Made by a program: the position numbers and the translations under genes
The notes under the pieces: generated by a model
What the model saw: the letters and a program-made list of their open reading frames with translations, nothing else
The model's database searches: none
What the model was told of the DNA's origin: nothing
Shown: piece by piece, positions 19,544 to 28,241 of the stretch
How the letters are laid out: each line of letters begins with the position of its first letter
How positions within the stretch are numbered: the first letter of the stretch is position 1
Source: Pseudomonadota bacterium
GTDB lineage: Bacteria; Pseudomonadota; Gammaproteobacteria; Burkholderiales; Thiobacillaceae
Assembly (NCBI GenBank): GCA_021802945.1
Contig: JAJZRE010000019.1
Location: 1-44,851 of the forward strand
Direction of reading: 5' to 3'
Length of the DNA: 44,851 bases

Positions 19544-20611
19544 CTAGTCGGATTCCTCGACCGGAACCCGGGCGGCCAGCGCGCACAGCAGTTCATAGCT
19601 GCTGGTGCCCGCCGCCGCGGCCACCGTATCCACCGGCAGGCCTTCGCCCCACAACACGACCGGCGTCCCCACCCGGGCCTCCGGGAACCCGCTCAAGTCC
19701 ACGCAGAGCATGTCCATCGACACCCGCCCCAGGGTACGGCTGGCGCGCCCCCCGACAAGCACCGGCGTGCCGGTCAGCGCGTGCCGCGGATAGCCATCCG
19801 CATAACCGCAGGCCACCACCCCCACCTGCATGGCGCGTTCGGCGCGAAACAGTTGGCCATATCCCACCCCTTCGCCCGCCTGCAGGGTCTGCACGCTGAT
19901 GACTTCCGATTGCAGGGTCATCGCCGGCCGCAGCCCCAGCTGCTCGGCTGACACGTCGGCAAAAGGCGACGCGCCATACAGCATCAGCCCCGGCCTGACC
20001 CATGCGCCCAGCGTGTCCGGGTAGCGCAGCAGCGCCGCCGAATTGGCGCTGCTCCATGGCAGGCCGTAGGCCGACAGTTCACGCAGAAACGAACGCAGTT
20101 GCCAGTCCACGCCGGCCGGTTCATCCGCTTGGGCGAAGTGGGTCATCAGGGTGATGCCGGCCACCCCGGCCAGGCTTTTCGTCCGCGCGATGATGGCAGC
20201 GTGATCGGCAAGCGGCAGCCCCAGCCGGTGCATGCCGCTGTCGAATTTGAGAAAGACCTGGATCGGCCGTGCGGGCGGCTGCTGCCGCAACCAGTCGAGA
20301 TGCGCCGCATGGTGCAGCACGGGCCACAAATCCAGCTCGGCGCAGGTGGCGATTTCATCCGCGCCGAACAGCCCCTCGAGCAGCAGGATGGGCTGCTCCA
20401 CGCCCATCTGCCGCAGGTTGGCGGCCTCTTCCAGCGTCAGCACGGCAAAGCCGTCGGCGGCCGCCAGCGCGCGCCGCGCGCGCGACAGGCCGTGCCCGTA
20501 GGCGTTGGCCTTGACCACGGCGAACACGCGCGCCGCCCCTGCGTGGCTGCGTGCCACACGCAGGTTGTGCGCCATCGCACCGGCCGAAATTCGAGCCTGG
20601 ATGGGGCGCAT
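19544..20611 (-). CDS. alr: Alanine racemase, biosynthetic
   Basis: PLP-dependent enzyme that interconverts L- and D-alanine for peptidoglycan. The 355-residue protein has the PLP lysine Lys34 in AVVKANAYGHG, substrate/PLP barrel segments FDSGMHRLG and RPGLMLYGASPF, the catalytic tyrosine region GEGVGYGQLF, and GRVSMDMLCVDL in the C-terminal domain. The ATG at 20611 gives MRPIQARI and lies 5 nt after the dnaB stop. A much longer open frame upstream is the antisense-frame shadow of dnaB. The dnaB-alr pairing is common in this class. Confidence 0.97.
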   Translation of the reverse strand: MRPIQARISAGAMAHNLRVARSHAGAARVFAVVKANAYGHGLSRARRALAAADGFAVLTLEEAANLRQMGVEQPILLLEGLFGADEIATCAELDLWPVLHHAAHLDWLRQQPPARPIQVFLKFDSGMHRLGLPLADHAAIIARTKSLAGVAGITLMTHFAQADEPAGVDWQLRSFLRELSAYGLPWSSANSAALLRYPDTLGAWVRPGLMLYGASPFADVSAEQLGLRPAMTLQSEVISVQTLQAGEGVGYGQLFRAERAMQVGVVACGYADGYPRHALTGTPVLVGGRASRTLGRVSMDMLCVDLSGFPEARVGTPVVLWGEGLPVDTVAAAAGTSSYELLCALAARVPVEESD

Positions 20612-20616
20612 CGAGG

Positions 20617-22008
20617 CTAGTAGGAACCCGGCTGCGCCAGCGTTTCGAAGCGCGTGTATTCGCCGAGGAAGGCCAGCCGCACCGTACCGATGGGGCCGTT
20701 GCGCTGCTTGCTGATGATGATTTCCGCGGTGCCCTTGTCCTGCGTGTCGGGGTTGTAGACCTCGTCGCGGTAGATGAACAGGATCACGTCGGCATCCTGT
20801 TCGATGGCGCCCGACTCGCGCAGGTCGGACATCACCGGACGCTTGTTGGGACGCTGCTCCAGGCCGCGGTTCAGCTGCGACAGCGCGATCACCGGCACGT
20901 GCAACTCTTTCGCCAGCCCCTTCAACGCACGCGAGATCTCCGAAATTTCGGTGGCGCGGTTTTCGCCTGCACTGCTGGCCGACATCAGCTGGATATAGTC
21001 GATCACGATGAGGCCGAGCTTGCCGCACTGGCGCATCAGCCGGCGCGCGCGGGCGCGCAGTTCGAGCACGTTGAGTCCCGGCGTCTCGTCGATGAAGACC
21101 GGCGCCTCGTTGAGCTTGCCGAGCGCATAGGTGAGGCGCTGCCAGTCGTCCTCGCCCAGCTTGCCGGTGCGCAGCCGGTGCTGGTCGAGCTTGCCGACCG
21201 ATCCGATCATCCGCATCACCAGCTGCGTGCCGCCCATTTCCATCGAGAACACCGCGACCGGCAGGCCGGTGTCGAGCGCGACGTTTTCGGCGATGTTGAT
21301 CGAGAAAGCGGTCTTGCCCATGGAGGGCCGGCCGGCGACGATGACGAGGTCGCCCGGCTGCAGGCCCGAGGTTTTCTGGTCGAGGTCGTGGAACCCGGTC
21401 GGCACGCCGGTGACGCCGGAATCGTTGTCGCGATGATAGAGCTCGTCGATGCGCTCGACCACCTCCTTCAGCAGCGGCTTGATTTCGGTGAAGCCCGCCT
21501 GCCCGCGGCTGCCGGATTCGGCAATCTCGAACACCTTGGCCTCGGCCTCGTCGAGCAGTTGCCGGGCACTCTTGCCCGCCGGCGCATAGGCGCTGTCGGC
21601 GATCCCGGTCGCCACTTCCACCAGGCGGCGCATCACCGAGCGCTCGCGCACGATTTCGGCATAGCGGCGGATGTTGGCAGCGGACGGCGTATTGCTCGCC
21701 AGCGCCACGATATACGCCAGCCCGCCCACGTTTTCGAGCTGCCCCATGGACTGCAGCGCCTCGGAAACCGTCACCGCATCGGCCGGGCGGTTCTCCGCGA
21801 TCTGGCGCACGATGGCGCGCAGGATCTGGCGATGATCCTGGCGGTAGAAATCGCTTTCCGACACCACGTCGCCGATCCGGTCCCATGCGCTGTTGTCGAG
21901 CAGCAGGCCGCCCAGCACCGCCTGCTCGGCCTCCAGCGAGTGCGGCGGCAGGCGCATTTGCGCCAGTTGTGAATCGGGGTTTGCAGTCAGCGAGTGGATG
22001 GCGGCCAT
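20617..22008 (-). CDS. dnaB: Replicative DNA helicase DnaB
   Basis: Hexameric 5'-3' helicase at the replication fork. The 463-residue protein has the N-terminal DnaG-interacting domain (PPHSLEAEQAVLGGLLLD), Walker A GRPSMGKTAF, Walker B LIVIDYIQLMS, and the late motifs ALSQLNRGLEQRPNKRP and SDLRESGAIEQDADVI. No intein is present, and the length matches intein-free homologues. The ATG at 22008 has no clear ribosome-binding site. A consensus DnaA box lies 45-53 nt upstream. Confidence 0.98.
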   Translation of the reverse strand: MAAIHSLTANPDSQLAQMRLPPHSLEAEQAVLGGLLLDNSAWDRIGDVVSESDFYRQDHRQILRAIVRQIAENRPADAVTVSEALQSMGQLENVGGLAYIVALASNTPSAANIRRYAEIVRERSVMRRLVEVATGIADSAYAPAGKSARQLLDEAEAKVFEIAESGSRGQAGFTEIKPLLKEVVERIDELYHRDNDSGVTGVPTGFHDLDQKTSGLQPGDLVIVAGRPSMGKTAFSINIAENVALDTGLPVAVFSMEMGGTQLVMRMIGSVGKLDQHRLRTGKLGEDDWQRLTYALGKLNEAPVFIDETPGLNVLELRARARRLMRQCGKLGLIVIDYIQLMSASSAGENRATEISEISRALKGLAKELHVPVIALSQLNRGLEQRPNKRPVMSDLRESGAIEQDADVILFIYRDEVYNPDTQDKGTAEIIISKQRNGPIGTVRLAFLGEYTRFETLAQPGSY

Positions 22009-22052
22009 GGCTGGATTCTAGCCTTCCGCCTCAGGCCCACCAAGTGACAAGC

Positions 22053-22061
22053 TGTGGATAA
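22053..22061 (-). promoter_or_regulatory. Consensus DnaA box upstream of dnaB
   Basis: The minus strand reads TTATCCACA here, a perfect match to the strict DnaA-box consensus, 45-53 nt before the dnaB ATG and after the ribosomal-operon terminator. Just downstream is a possible promoter with TTGGTG, 17 nt and TAGAAT, so bound DnaA would sit immediately upstream of RNA polymerase. Only one exact box is seen, so this is not an origin. Confidence 0.55.
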
Positions 22062-22094
22062 GGCGTGGACAGCCGGGTATGGCTTGAGGACAAA

Positions 22095-22120
22095 TAAAAA
22101 AGGGAGCCCGATGGCTCCCT
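22095..22120 (-). terminator. Intrinsic terminator of the rpsF-priB-rpsR-rplI operon
   Basis: Perfect 8-bp stem agggagcc (22101-22108) / ggctccct (22113-22120) with loop cgat. On the minus strand it is followed by a run of T residues (complement of 22095-22101). It lies 23 nt after the rplI stop and separates the ribosomal genes from dnaB. Confidence 0.9.
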
Positions 22121-22142
22121 CCTTTTTGGCGTAGCCGGCGGA

Positions 22143-22592
22143 TTACTGCTCGCCGACCACCACCACCGTGATGCTGGCAGTGACGTCATGGTGCAGTCCC
22201 AGCACCACCGGGTATTCGCCGATGGCCTTGAACGGGCCTTCGGGCAAACGGATTTCCGCCTTGACCACGTCATGGCCTTGCGCCTTCAGGGCATCGGCGA
22301 TGTCGGCGTTGGTCACGGAGCCGAACAGGCGGCCATCGACGCCGGCCTTGTGGCTGACCGTCACGCTGGCGCCTTCCAGCTTGCCGGCACGCGCCTGGGC
22401 GTCGGCCAGCTTTTGGGCGGCGACGCGTTCCAGTTCGGCCTTCTGCGCGGCGAACGCTTCCATGTTGGCCTGCGTGGCGCGGCGTGCGCGGCCGGTGGGG
22501 ATCAGGAAGTTGCGGGCGTAGCCGTCTTTCACCTTGACCACGTCACCCAGATTGCCCAGGTTGACGACTTTGTCCATCAGTATCACTTGCAT
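22143..22592 (-). CDS. rplI: 50S ribosomal protein L9
   Basis: Large-subunit protein near the L1 stalk. The 149-residue protein has the typical N-terminal domain [19 protein letters not shown] and [15 protein letters not shown], a long connecting helix and the C-terminal rRNA-binding domain ([14 protein letters not shown]). The ATG at 22592 has gaggag just upstream. It is the last gene of the rpsF-priB-rpsR-rplI operon, before the terminator. Confidence 0.98.
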   Translation of the reverse strand: MQVILMDKVVNLGNLGDVVKVKDGYARNFLIPTGRARRATQANMEAFAAQKAELERVAAQKLADAQARAGKLEGASVTVSHKAGVDGRLFGSVTNADIADALKAQGHDVVKAEIRLPEGPFKAIGEYPVVLGLHHDVTASITVVVVGEQ

Positions 22593-22602
22593 GGTCGTCT
22601 CC

Positions 22603-22890
22603 TCAATGCAGATCGGTGTAGGGCATGAGCGCCAGGAAGCGCGCACGCTTGATCGCGGTGCCCAGCTGGCGCTGGTAGTGCGCCTTGGTGCCGGTGATGC
22701 GCGCCGGGATGATGCGGCCGTTCTCGGCGATGAATTCCTTCAGCACGTCGACGTCCTTGTAATCGACTTCAACGACTTTTTCGGCGGTGAAGCGACAGAA
22801 CTTGCGACGCTTGAAGAGACCGCGGTTGCCGCTGTCGCGGCGCTTGTTGGCGAACTTGCCGCCGGATTTTCCACCCATGGGACGTGCCAT
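22603..22890 (-). CDS. rpsR: 30S ribosomal protein S18
   Basis: Small-subunit protein that pairs with S6 on the platform. The 95-residue product has a glycine/lysine-rich N-terminus ([19 protein letters not shown]) and the conserved [17 protein letters not shown] and [15 protein letters not shown](M)PY segments. It lies between priB and rplI with short gaps (3 and 10 nt), as expected for the operon. Confidence 0.98.
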   Translation of the reverse strand: MARPMGGKSGGKFANKRRDSGNRGLFKRRKFCRFTAEKVVEVDYKDVDVLKEFIAENGRIIPARITGTKAHYQRQLGTAIKRARFLALMPYTDLH

Positions 22891-22893
22891 GAT

Positions 22894-23184
22894 TCATTCC
22901 TTTTCGATTCGATTCAATATCAGGATCAGCTGCCGGCTGTTCACGCTGCGTCGGTTCAACGCGCCTTCCAGCTTGACCTGCGTTCCGGTGGCCAGTTGGG
23001 CCAGTTGACCGGCAAGCGATCCGCTTGCCTGGACCGTCAACTCGCATTCCACCTGCCGGGGCTGCGTGGCCACTGTCTGACTGCTGCGATGCAGGATGAC
23101 TGCTTCGGCAATCGGCACGCCCGCCGGGCTGTAACGCACAGGGTCAACCTGGATGAGGGCTCCGCTGATGACCAGCCGGTTCAC
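22894..23184 (-). CDS. priB: Primosomal replication protein N (PriB)
   Basis: Single-stranded-DNA-binding OB-fold protein that works with PriA in replication restart. The 96-residue product matches the family's length, with NRLVISGALIQVDPVRYSPAGVPI and a C-terminal LEGALNRRSVNSRQLILILNRIE strand pair. It starts with GTG at 23184, 4 nt after the rpsF stop. Its place between rpsF and rpsR is diagnostic. Confidence 0.93.
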   Translation of the reverse strand: MNRLVISGALIQVDPVRYSPAGVPIAEAVILHRSSQTVATQPRQVECELTVQASGSLAGQLAQLATGTQVKLEGALNRRSVNSRQLILILNRIEKE

Positions 23185-23188
23185 TCAC

Positions 23189-23572
23189 TCAGGCTGCGGC
23201 AGGCTGCTCGGCCGCCGCTTCCGGCTTGGCGCTTTCCAGCATGTCGCGCGACTTCTCTTCCTTCATCATCGGCGAGGCCGTGGTCACCGCGGCGTCGCGC
23301 TTGATGGTCAGGTGGCGCAGCACGGCGTCGTTGAACTTGAAGCCGTGTTCGAGTTCTTCCAGGGTTTCCTGGTCGCACTCGATGTTCATCAGCACGTAGT
23401 GGGCCTTGTGGACCTTCTGGATCGGGTAGGCCATCTGGCGGCGGCCCCAGTCTTCCAGGCGATGGACGCTGCCGCCGCGCGTGGTGATGTTGCCCTTGTA
23501 GCGCTCGATCATCGCGGGCACCTGCTCGCTCTGATCGGGATGGACGATAAATACGATTTCGTAATGCCGCAT
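23189..23572 (-). CDS. rpsF: 30S ribosomal protein S6
   Basis: Platform protein that dimerises with S18. The 127-residue protein starts [21 protein letters not shown] and has the conserved [13 protein letters not shown] and AHYVLMNIE segments. A longer alanine/glutamate-rich tail (about 105-127) replaces the short tail of some homologues. It heads the rpsF-priB-rpsR-rplI operon. Its leader contains a C/G-rich hairpin (23591-23615) that may be the S6:S18 autoregulatory site. Confidence 0.98.
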   Translation of the reverse strand: MRHYEIVFIVHPDQSEQVPAMIERYKGNITTRGGSVHRLEDWGRRQMAYPIQKVHKAHYVLMNIECDQETLEELEHGFKFNDAVLRHLTIKRDAAVTTASPMMKEEKSRDMLESAKPEAAAEQPAAA

Positions 23573-23590
23573 CGTGTTCCTTTCGGTTCA

Positions 23591-23615
23591 GCCCCCCGCT
23601 GCGGTGCGGTGGAGC
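23591..23615 (-). promoter_or_regulatory. Possible S6:S18-binding leader hairpin of rpsF
   Basis: In the minus-strand leader, 18 nt before the rpsF ATG, GCTCC pairs with GGGGC and, after one unpaired A, CCGC pairs with GCGG around the loop ACCGCA. The known S6:S18 leader motif is a short stem presenting an unpaired CCG. The loop here contains CCG, but I cannot compare it with the covariance model. Confidence 0.35.
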
Positions 23616-23621
23616 AAGGTT

Positions 23622-23651
23622 AAAAAACAATCCCCGGCAAACCGGGGATTG
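23622..23651 (-). terminator. Intrinsic terminator after the decarboxylase gene
   Basis: Perfect 10-bp stem caatccccgg (23628-23637) / ccggggattg (23642-23651) with loop caaa. On the minus strand it is followed directly by TTTTTT (23627-23622). It lies 45 nt after the decarboxylase stop. The same nine inner base pairs recur in the hairpin at 25996-26017. Confidence 0.9.
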
Positions 23652-23654
23652 CGA

Positions 23655-23682
23655 ATCATACGCTTTTTGCCTGACAAATCAA
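23655..23682 (-). promoter_or_regulatory. Candidate promoter of the rpsF operon overlapping the terminator
   Basis: On the minus strand TTGATT (23682-23677), a 16-nt spacer and TATGAT (23660-23655) form a good sigma-70 promoter between the decarboxylase stop and rpsF. The predicted start (about 23648-23650) falls at the first bases of the terminator stem, so initiating transcripts would begin with this hairpin. Confidence 0.5.
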
Positions 23683-23695
23683 GTCAATGGCAGGG

Positions 23696-25939
23696 TCAGT
23701 TCACGCAGTCGACGTAATAGCGCGCCTTGCCGTCGGCCACATCCTCGACCAGGCCGTGCACATCGGTCTCGAAGCCCGGGAATTGCTCGTTGAATGCGCG
23801 GGTGAACTGCAGGTAGCGCACGATGGTGGCATTGAAGCGCTCGCCCGGAATCAGCAGGGGAATCCCCGGCGGATACGGCGTCACCAGCATGGCGGTGATG
23901 CGGCCCTCGAGCTTGTCGATCTCGACCCGCTCGATCTCGCGGTGCGCCATCTTGGCGAAGGCATCCGCCGGCTTCATCGCCGGCGCCATTTCCGACAGAT
24001 ACATCTCGGTCGTCAGCCGCGCCACGTCGTTGGCCCTGTAGATGGCGTGGATCTTGTCGCAGAGATCCTTGAGGCCGGTCTTCTCGTAGCGCGGATGCTT
24101 CTCGATGAACTCGGGCAGCACGCGCCACAGCGGCTGGTTCTCGTCGTAATCGGCCTTGAACTGCTGCAGCGCGGTCACCAGCGTGTTCCAGCGCCCCTTG
24201 GTGATGCCGATGGTGAACATGATGAAGAAGGAATAGAGCCCGGTCTTCTCGACGATGACGCCGTGCTCGGCCAGGTATTTGGTGACGATCGCCGCCGGGA
24301 TGCCCCAGTCGGCGAAGGCGCCGTCCATGTCCAGGCCGGGCGTGATGACGGTGGCCTTGATCGGGTCGAGCAGGTTGAAGCCGGGCGCGATGTTGCCGAA
24401 CTCGTGCCAGCGTTCGCCGGCTTTCAGCATCCAGTCCTCGCGGTCGCCCACGCCTTCATCGGCCAGTTTCTGCGGCCCCCACACCTTGAACCACCAGGAG
24501 TCGCCGAATTCATCGTCGACCTTGCGCATGGCGCGGCGGAAATCGAGCGCTTCCTTGATCGATTCCTCGACCAGCGCGGGACCGCCGGGCGGCTCCATCA
24601 TCGCCGCCGCCACGTCGCACGAGGCGATGATGGCGTACTGCGGCGAGGTCGAGGTATGCATCAGATAGGCTTCGTTGAAGCGGTGGAAGTCGAGCTTGCG
24701 CGTCACCGAGTCCTGCACCAGGATCTGCGAGGCCTGGGAGAGGCCCGCCAGCAGCTTGTGGGTGGACTGGGTGGCGAACACCAGCGCATCCTTGGCGCGC
24801 GGACGGTCGCGGCCGATGGCATGCATGCCGCGATAGAAGTCGTGGAAGGTCGCGTGCGGCAGCCAGGCTTCGTCGAAATGCAGGGTGTCGATGTAGTCGC
24901 CGAGCAGTTCCTTGATCATGTCGACGTTGTAGAGGATGCCGTCGTAGGTCGACTGGGTGATGGTGAGGATGCGCGGCTTGCGCTTCACGTCGCGGGCGAA
25001 CGGATGCGCGGCGATCTTCTTCTCGATGTTCTCGGGGCGGAATTCGTCCAGCGGGATCGGCCCGATGATGCCGTAGTGGTTGCGCGTCGGCGTGAGGAAG
25101 ATCGGGATCGCGCCGCACATCATGATGGCGTGCAGGATGGATTTGTGGCAGTTGCGGTCGACCACGACGATGTCGCCCGGCGCCACGGTGGCGTGCCACA
25201 CCATCTTGTTCGACGACGAGGTGCCGTTGGTGACGAAGAACAGGTGGTCGCAGTTGAAGATGCGCGCCGCGTTGCGCTCCGACGCCCCCACCGGGCCCGT
25301 GTGGTCGAGCAGCTGGCCGAGTTCGTCGACCGCGTTGCAGACGTCGGCGCGCAGCAGGTTTTCGCCGAAGAACTGGTGGAACATCTGGCCGATCGGCGCC
25401 TTCAGGAAGGCGACGCCGCCGGAGTGCCCCGGGCAGTGCCAGGAATAGGAACCGTCGGCCGCGTAGTGGGTGAGCGCGCGGAAGAACGGCGGCACCAGCG
25501 AATCGAGGTAGGCGCGCGCCTCGCGCCCGATGTAGCGGGCGAGAAACTCCGGCGTGTCTTCCAGCATGTGGATGAAGCCGTTCAGCTCGCGCAGGATGTC
25601 GTTCGGGATGTGGCGCGCGGTGCGGGTTTCACCGTGCAGGAAGATCGGGATTTCCGCATTGCGGAAACGCACTTCCTCGACGAAGCCGCGCAGCTTCTGC
25701 AACGCGTTTTTCGTATCCTCGTCGCTGCCGGCGAGTTCCTCGTCGTCGATCGACAGCACGAAGGCCGAGGCGCGCGCCTGCTGCTGGGCGAACGAGGTCA
25801 GGTCGCCGTAGTTGGTGACGCCCAGCACTTCCATGCCTTCCTTCTCGATGGCTTCGGCGAGTGCGCGAATACCCAGCCCCGAGGCATTTTCGGAGCGGAA
25901 GTCTTCGTCAATGATGACAACGGGAAAACGGAAGCGCAT
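23696..25939 (-). CDS. Orn/Lys/Arg decarboxylase, probably biodegradative-type arginine decarboxylase
   Basis: PLP-dependent fold-type-I amino-acid decarboxylase. The 747-residue protein has an N-terminal receiver-like wing domain (about 1-130), the PLP domain with Asp356 in HFDEAWLPHA and the Schiff-base Lys395 in ATQSTHKLLAGLSQAS, and the C-terminal domain (LVTPYPPGIPLLIPGE). Total length and the STHKLLAxLSQAS context are nearer E. coli AdiA (756 residues) than CadA or SpeC, so arginine is the favoured substrate, with lysine or ornithine possible. No antiporter gene is adjacent. It lies alone between two hairpins that share a stem sequence. Confidence 0.85.
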   Translation of the reverse strand: MRFRFPVVIIDEDFRSENASGLGIRALAEAIEKEGMEVLGVTNYGDLTSFAQQQARASAFVLSIDDEELAGSDEDTKNALQKLRGFVEEVRFRNAEIPIFLHGETRTARHIPNDILRELNGFIHMLEDTPEFLARYIGREARAYLDSLVPPFFRALTHYAADGSYSWHCPGHSGGVAFLKAPIGQMFHQFFGENLLRADVCNAVDELGQLLDHTGPVGASERNAARIFNCDHLFFVTNGTSSSNKMVWHATVAPGDIVVVDRNCHKSILHAIMMCGAIPIFLTPTRNHYGIIGPIPLDEFRPENIEKKIAAHPFARDVKRKPRILTITQSTYDGILYNVDMIKELLGDYIDTLHFDEAWLPHATFHDFYRGMHAIGRDRPRAKDALVFATQSTHKLLAGLSQASQILVQDSVTRKLDFHRFNEAYLMHTSTSPQYAIIASCDVAAAMMEPPGGPALVEESIKEALDFRRAMRKVDDEFGDSWWFKVWGPQKLADEGVGDREDWMLKAGERWHEFGNIAPGFNLLDPIKATVITPGLDMDGAFADWGIPAAIVTKYLAEHGVIVEKTGLYSFFIMFTIGITKGRWNTLVTALQQFKADYDENQPLWRVLPEFIEKHPRYEKTGLKDLCDKIHAIYRANDVARLTTEMYLSEMAPAMKPADAFAKMAHREIERVEIDKLEGRITAMLVTPYPPGIPLLIPGERFNATIVRYLQFTRAFNEQFPGFETDVHGLVEDVADGKARYYVDCVN

Positions 25940-25995
25940 GGCCTGCTCCAGAGGGAAGCCGTAGGGATGGGCGGACTGAAAAAGCGGATTATACG

Positions 25996-26017
25996 AATCC
26001 CCGGGATACCGGGGATT
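25996..26017 (-). terminator. Hairpin at the dcd stop, upstream of the decarboxylase
   Basis: Perfect 9-bp stem aatccccgg (25996-26004) / ccggggatt (26009-26017) with loop gata. It contains part of the dcd stop codon. On the minus strand it is followed not by a T-run but by cg and a perfect TATAAT (25993-25988), a likely -10 box for the decarboxylase gene, with TTTTT farther on. Confidence 0.55.
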
Positions 26018-26582
26018 AAATTTTCGGCAGGGTCACGCCGACCTGGCCCTGGTATTTGCCGCCGCGGTCCTTGTACGAGGTTTCGCACACCTCGTCGGAT
26101 TCGAGGAACAGCATCTGCGCCACGCCTTCGTTGGCGTAGATGCGCGCGGGCAGCGGCGTGGTGTTGGAAAACTCCAGCGTAACATGCCCTTCCCACTCGG
26201 GTTCCAGCGGCGTCACGTTGACGATGATGCCGCAGCGGGCGTAGGTGCTCTTGCCGAGGCAGATGGTCAGCACGCTGCGCGGAATGCGGAAGTATTCCAC
26301 CGTGCGTGCCAGCGCGAAGGAATTCGGCGGGATGATGCAGGAATCGCCCCGGACCTCGACGAAGGAGTTCGGGTCGAACGCCTTGGGGTCGACGATCGTG
26401 GTGTTGATGTCGGTGAACAGCTTGAATTCACTGGCACAGCGCACGTCGTAGCCGTAGCTGGACGTGCCGTACGACACGATGGACTTGCCGCCGGCCTGTT
26501 TGATCTGCCCCGGTTCGAACGGTTCGATCATGCCATGCTCAGCCGCCATGCGGCGGATCCATCGGTCGGACTTGATGCTCAT
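26016..26582 (-). CDS. dcd: dCTP deaminase
   Basis: It deaminates dCTP to dUTP, the main source of dUMP for thymidylate in many proteobacteria. The 188-residue trimeric dUTPase-fold protein has [10 protein letters not shown], the catalytic-region [21 protein letters not shown] and the C-terminal lid [13 protein letters not shown]. Its ATG overlaps the apbC stop by 1 nt, so the two are co-transcribed. Confidence 0.97.
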   Translation of the reverse strand: MSIKSDRWIRRMAAEHGMIEPFEPGQIKQAGGKSIVSYGTSSYGYDVRCASEFKLFTDINTTIVDPKAFDPNSFVEVRGDSCIIPPNSFALARTVEYFRIPRSVLTICLGKSTYARCGIIVNVTPLEPEWEGHVTLEFSNTTPLPARIYANEGVAQMLFLESDEVCETSYKDRGGKYQGQVGVTLPKI

Positions 26583-27670
26583 CAGGTATTGGAAATGACG
26601 ATGTTGGGGAACTTGGCGGAGTGATCCACCGCGGTTTCGCCAATCTTAACAGCAACCCGGCGCGCGATCTGCTTGTAGATCTCGGTCACGCGGCCGTTCG
26701 GGTCGGACACCACCGACGGCTTGCCGGAGTCGGTGTCGGCACGGATCGCCCCGTCGAGCGGCAGCGCGCCGAGGAATTCCACGCTGTAGTCCTTGCACAT
26801 GCGCTCGCCGCCGCCTTCGCCGAAGATGCGCTCTTCGTGGCCGCAGTTCGAGCAGATATGGAGACTCATGTTCTCGACCACGCCGATGATGGGGATGCCC
26901 ACCTTCTCGAACATCTTCAGTCCCTTGCGCGCATCGATCAGCGCGATGTCCTGCGGCGTGGTGACGATCACCGCGCCGGTCACCGGCACGCGCTGCGCCA
27001 GCGTCAGCTGGATGTCGCCGGTGCCCGGCGGCAGGTCGACCACGAGGTAATCGAGGTCGCTCCAGTTGGTGTTGTTCAGCAGTTGCTCCAGCGCCTGGGT
27101 GACCATCGGGCCGCGCCACACCATGGGCGTCTCGACGTCGATCAGGAAGCCGATCGACATCGCCTGGATACCGTGACCGATCAGCGGCTCCAGGTTCTTG
27201 CCGTCGGTGGACTCGGGCTTGTCGGTGATGCCGAGCATGGTCGGCTGCGACGGGCCGTAGATGTCGGCGTCCAGCATGCCGACGCGCGCGCCTTCGGCGG
27301 CCAGCGCCAGCGCCAGGTTGACCGCGGTGGTCGACTTGCCGACCCCGCCCTTGCCGGAGGCCACGGCGATGATGTTCTTGACGTTGGGGATCAGCTTGAC
27401 GCCGCGCTGCACGCTGTGCGACACGATCTTGAACGTGACGTTGGCGGTGGCGCCGGTCACGCCATCGATGCTTTTGATCTTGTCTTCGACCTGCTGCCTG
27501 ATGGCGGCCAGCTGGCTCTGCGCCGGGTAGCTCAGCAGGATGTCGACCGAGACGGCGCCGCCGTCGATCTTGATGTTGCGGGCGGATTTGGTCGAGACGT
27601 AGTCCTTGTGCGTGTTGGGGTCGACCAACTCTTTCAGTGCGGTCTGCACCTGAAGTTCAGAAACGGCCAT
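26582..27670 (-). CDS. apbC: Fe-S cluster carrier ATPase ApbC/Mrp
   Basis: P-loop ATPase that binds and transfers Fe-S clusters. The 362-residue protein has an N-terminal MIP18-like domain (about 1-85, [15 protein letters not shown]), then the deviant Walker [41 protein letters not shown] and the cluster-binding CSNCGHEE pair of cysteines. Many family members lie next to metG; here the upstream neighbour is an unrecognised gene on the same strand, 190 nt away. Confidence 0.95.
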   Translation of the reverse strand: MAVSELQVQTALKELVDPNTHKDYVSTKSARNIKIDGGAVSVDILLSYPAQSQLAAIRQQVEDKIKSIDGVTGATANVTFKIVSHSVQRGVKLIPNVKNIIAVASGKGGVGKSTTAVNLALALAAEGARVGMLDADIYGPSQPTMLGITDKPESTDGKNLEPLIGHGIQAMSIGFLIDVETPMVWRGPMVTQALEQLLNNTNWSDLDYLVVDLPPGTGDIQLTLAQRVPVTGAVIVTTPQDIALIDARKGLKMFEKVGIPIIGVVENMSLHICSNCGHEERIFGEGGGERMCKDYSVEFLGALPLDGAIRADTDSGKPSVVSDPNGRVTEIYKQIARRVAVKIGETAVDHSAKFPNIVISNT

Positions 27671-27860
27671 GTTTGCTCCAGCGGGTTAATTAGCAATCGC
27701 TCATTTTAACGAATTCTGCCGCTTTGGGTGGACGGGAACGCAGAAAGGACGCGGGATTCCATGCCATTTGCAGGGGCATTGCCGGGCGCGCGACGTGACC
27801 AGGCGGGCCGGGAGCAGACTCCCGGACGCATCTGCACGGCTGCTGAAATCCGCAATCCGC

Positions 27861-28220
27861 CTAGCGGGGTTCGGCGTAATGCGCCACCAGCACCGCCTCG
27901 GGTACGCGCAGGCGAATCGCCGCCGCCAGTTCGCTGATCGCCCCCGGACGCGGCCGCAAGGACACCCACAACAGGTTCAGTTTCAGGTTGAGGTCGGCAA
28001 ATACGACATCCTGGTGCAACGCGAGCACGGCCTGGATATCGCGCGACGCCTGTTCGATCTCGGCGTGCGGCCGGCTGCGCAAACGCGGGATGAGCATCAT
28101 GAAATCGGTCAGCCGCTTTCCGGCAAGATCACGCGTGGGCGCAATCTGCCACAAGGGCAGCCCCGGCCCTGACCCGGCGGATGTCGTCAGCGTGGTTGAA
28201 GCATGGACTCGTATCTTCAT
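27861..28220 (-). CDS. Hypothetical protein
   Basis: 119-residue product that I do not recognise. It starts MKIRVHASTTL and contains APTRDLAGKRLTDFMMLIPRLR, a central amphipathic region (HAEIEQASRDIQAVLALHQDVVF) and a C-terminal alanine/proline-containing tail. No signal peptide or membrane span is evident. The ATG at 28220 has GAAGG about 8 nt upstream, and codon use resembles its neighbours. It lies 21 nt after rppH on the same strand, so it is probably in the same transcript. Confidence 0.6.
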   Translation of the reverse strand: MKIRVHASTTLTTSAGSGPGLPLWQIAPTRDLAGKRLTDFMMLIPRLRSRPHAEIEQASRDIQAVLALHQDVVFADLNLKLNLLWVSLRPRPGAISELAAAIRLRVPEAVLVAHYAEPR

Positions 28221-28241
28221 CACGCCTTCGCCATTCCGGGA

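Noticed and set aside
19544..21886. Apparent fusion of alr with an upstream N-terminal domain
   Set aside because: The extra part is dnaB read in another frame; alr has a normal start at 20611.
22009..22094. Replication origin near dnaB
   Set aside because: Only one exact DnaA box, no AT-rich unwinding region, and dnaA/dnaN are not present.
23687..26182. 831-codon plus-strand open frame opposite the decarboxylase
   Set aside because: Antisense to a well-conserved gene, with Val/His/Arg-biased composition and no family motif.
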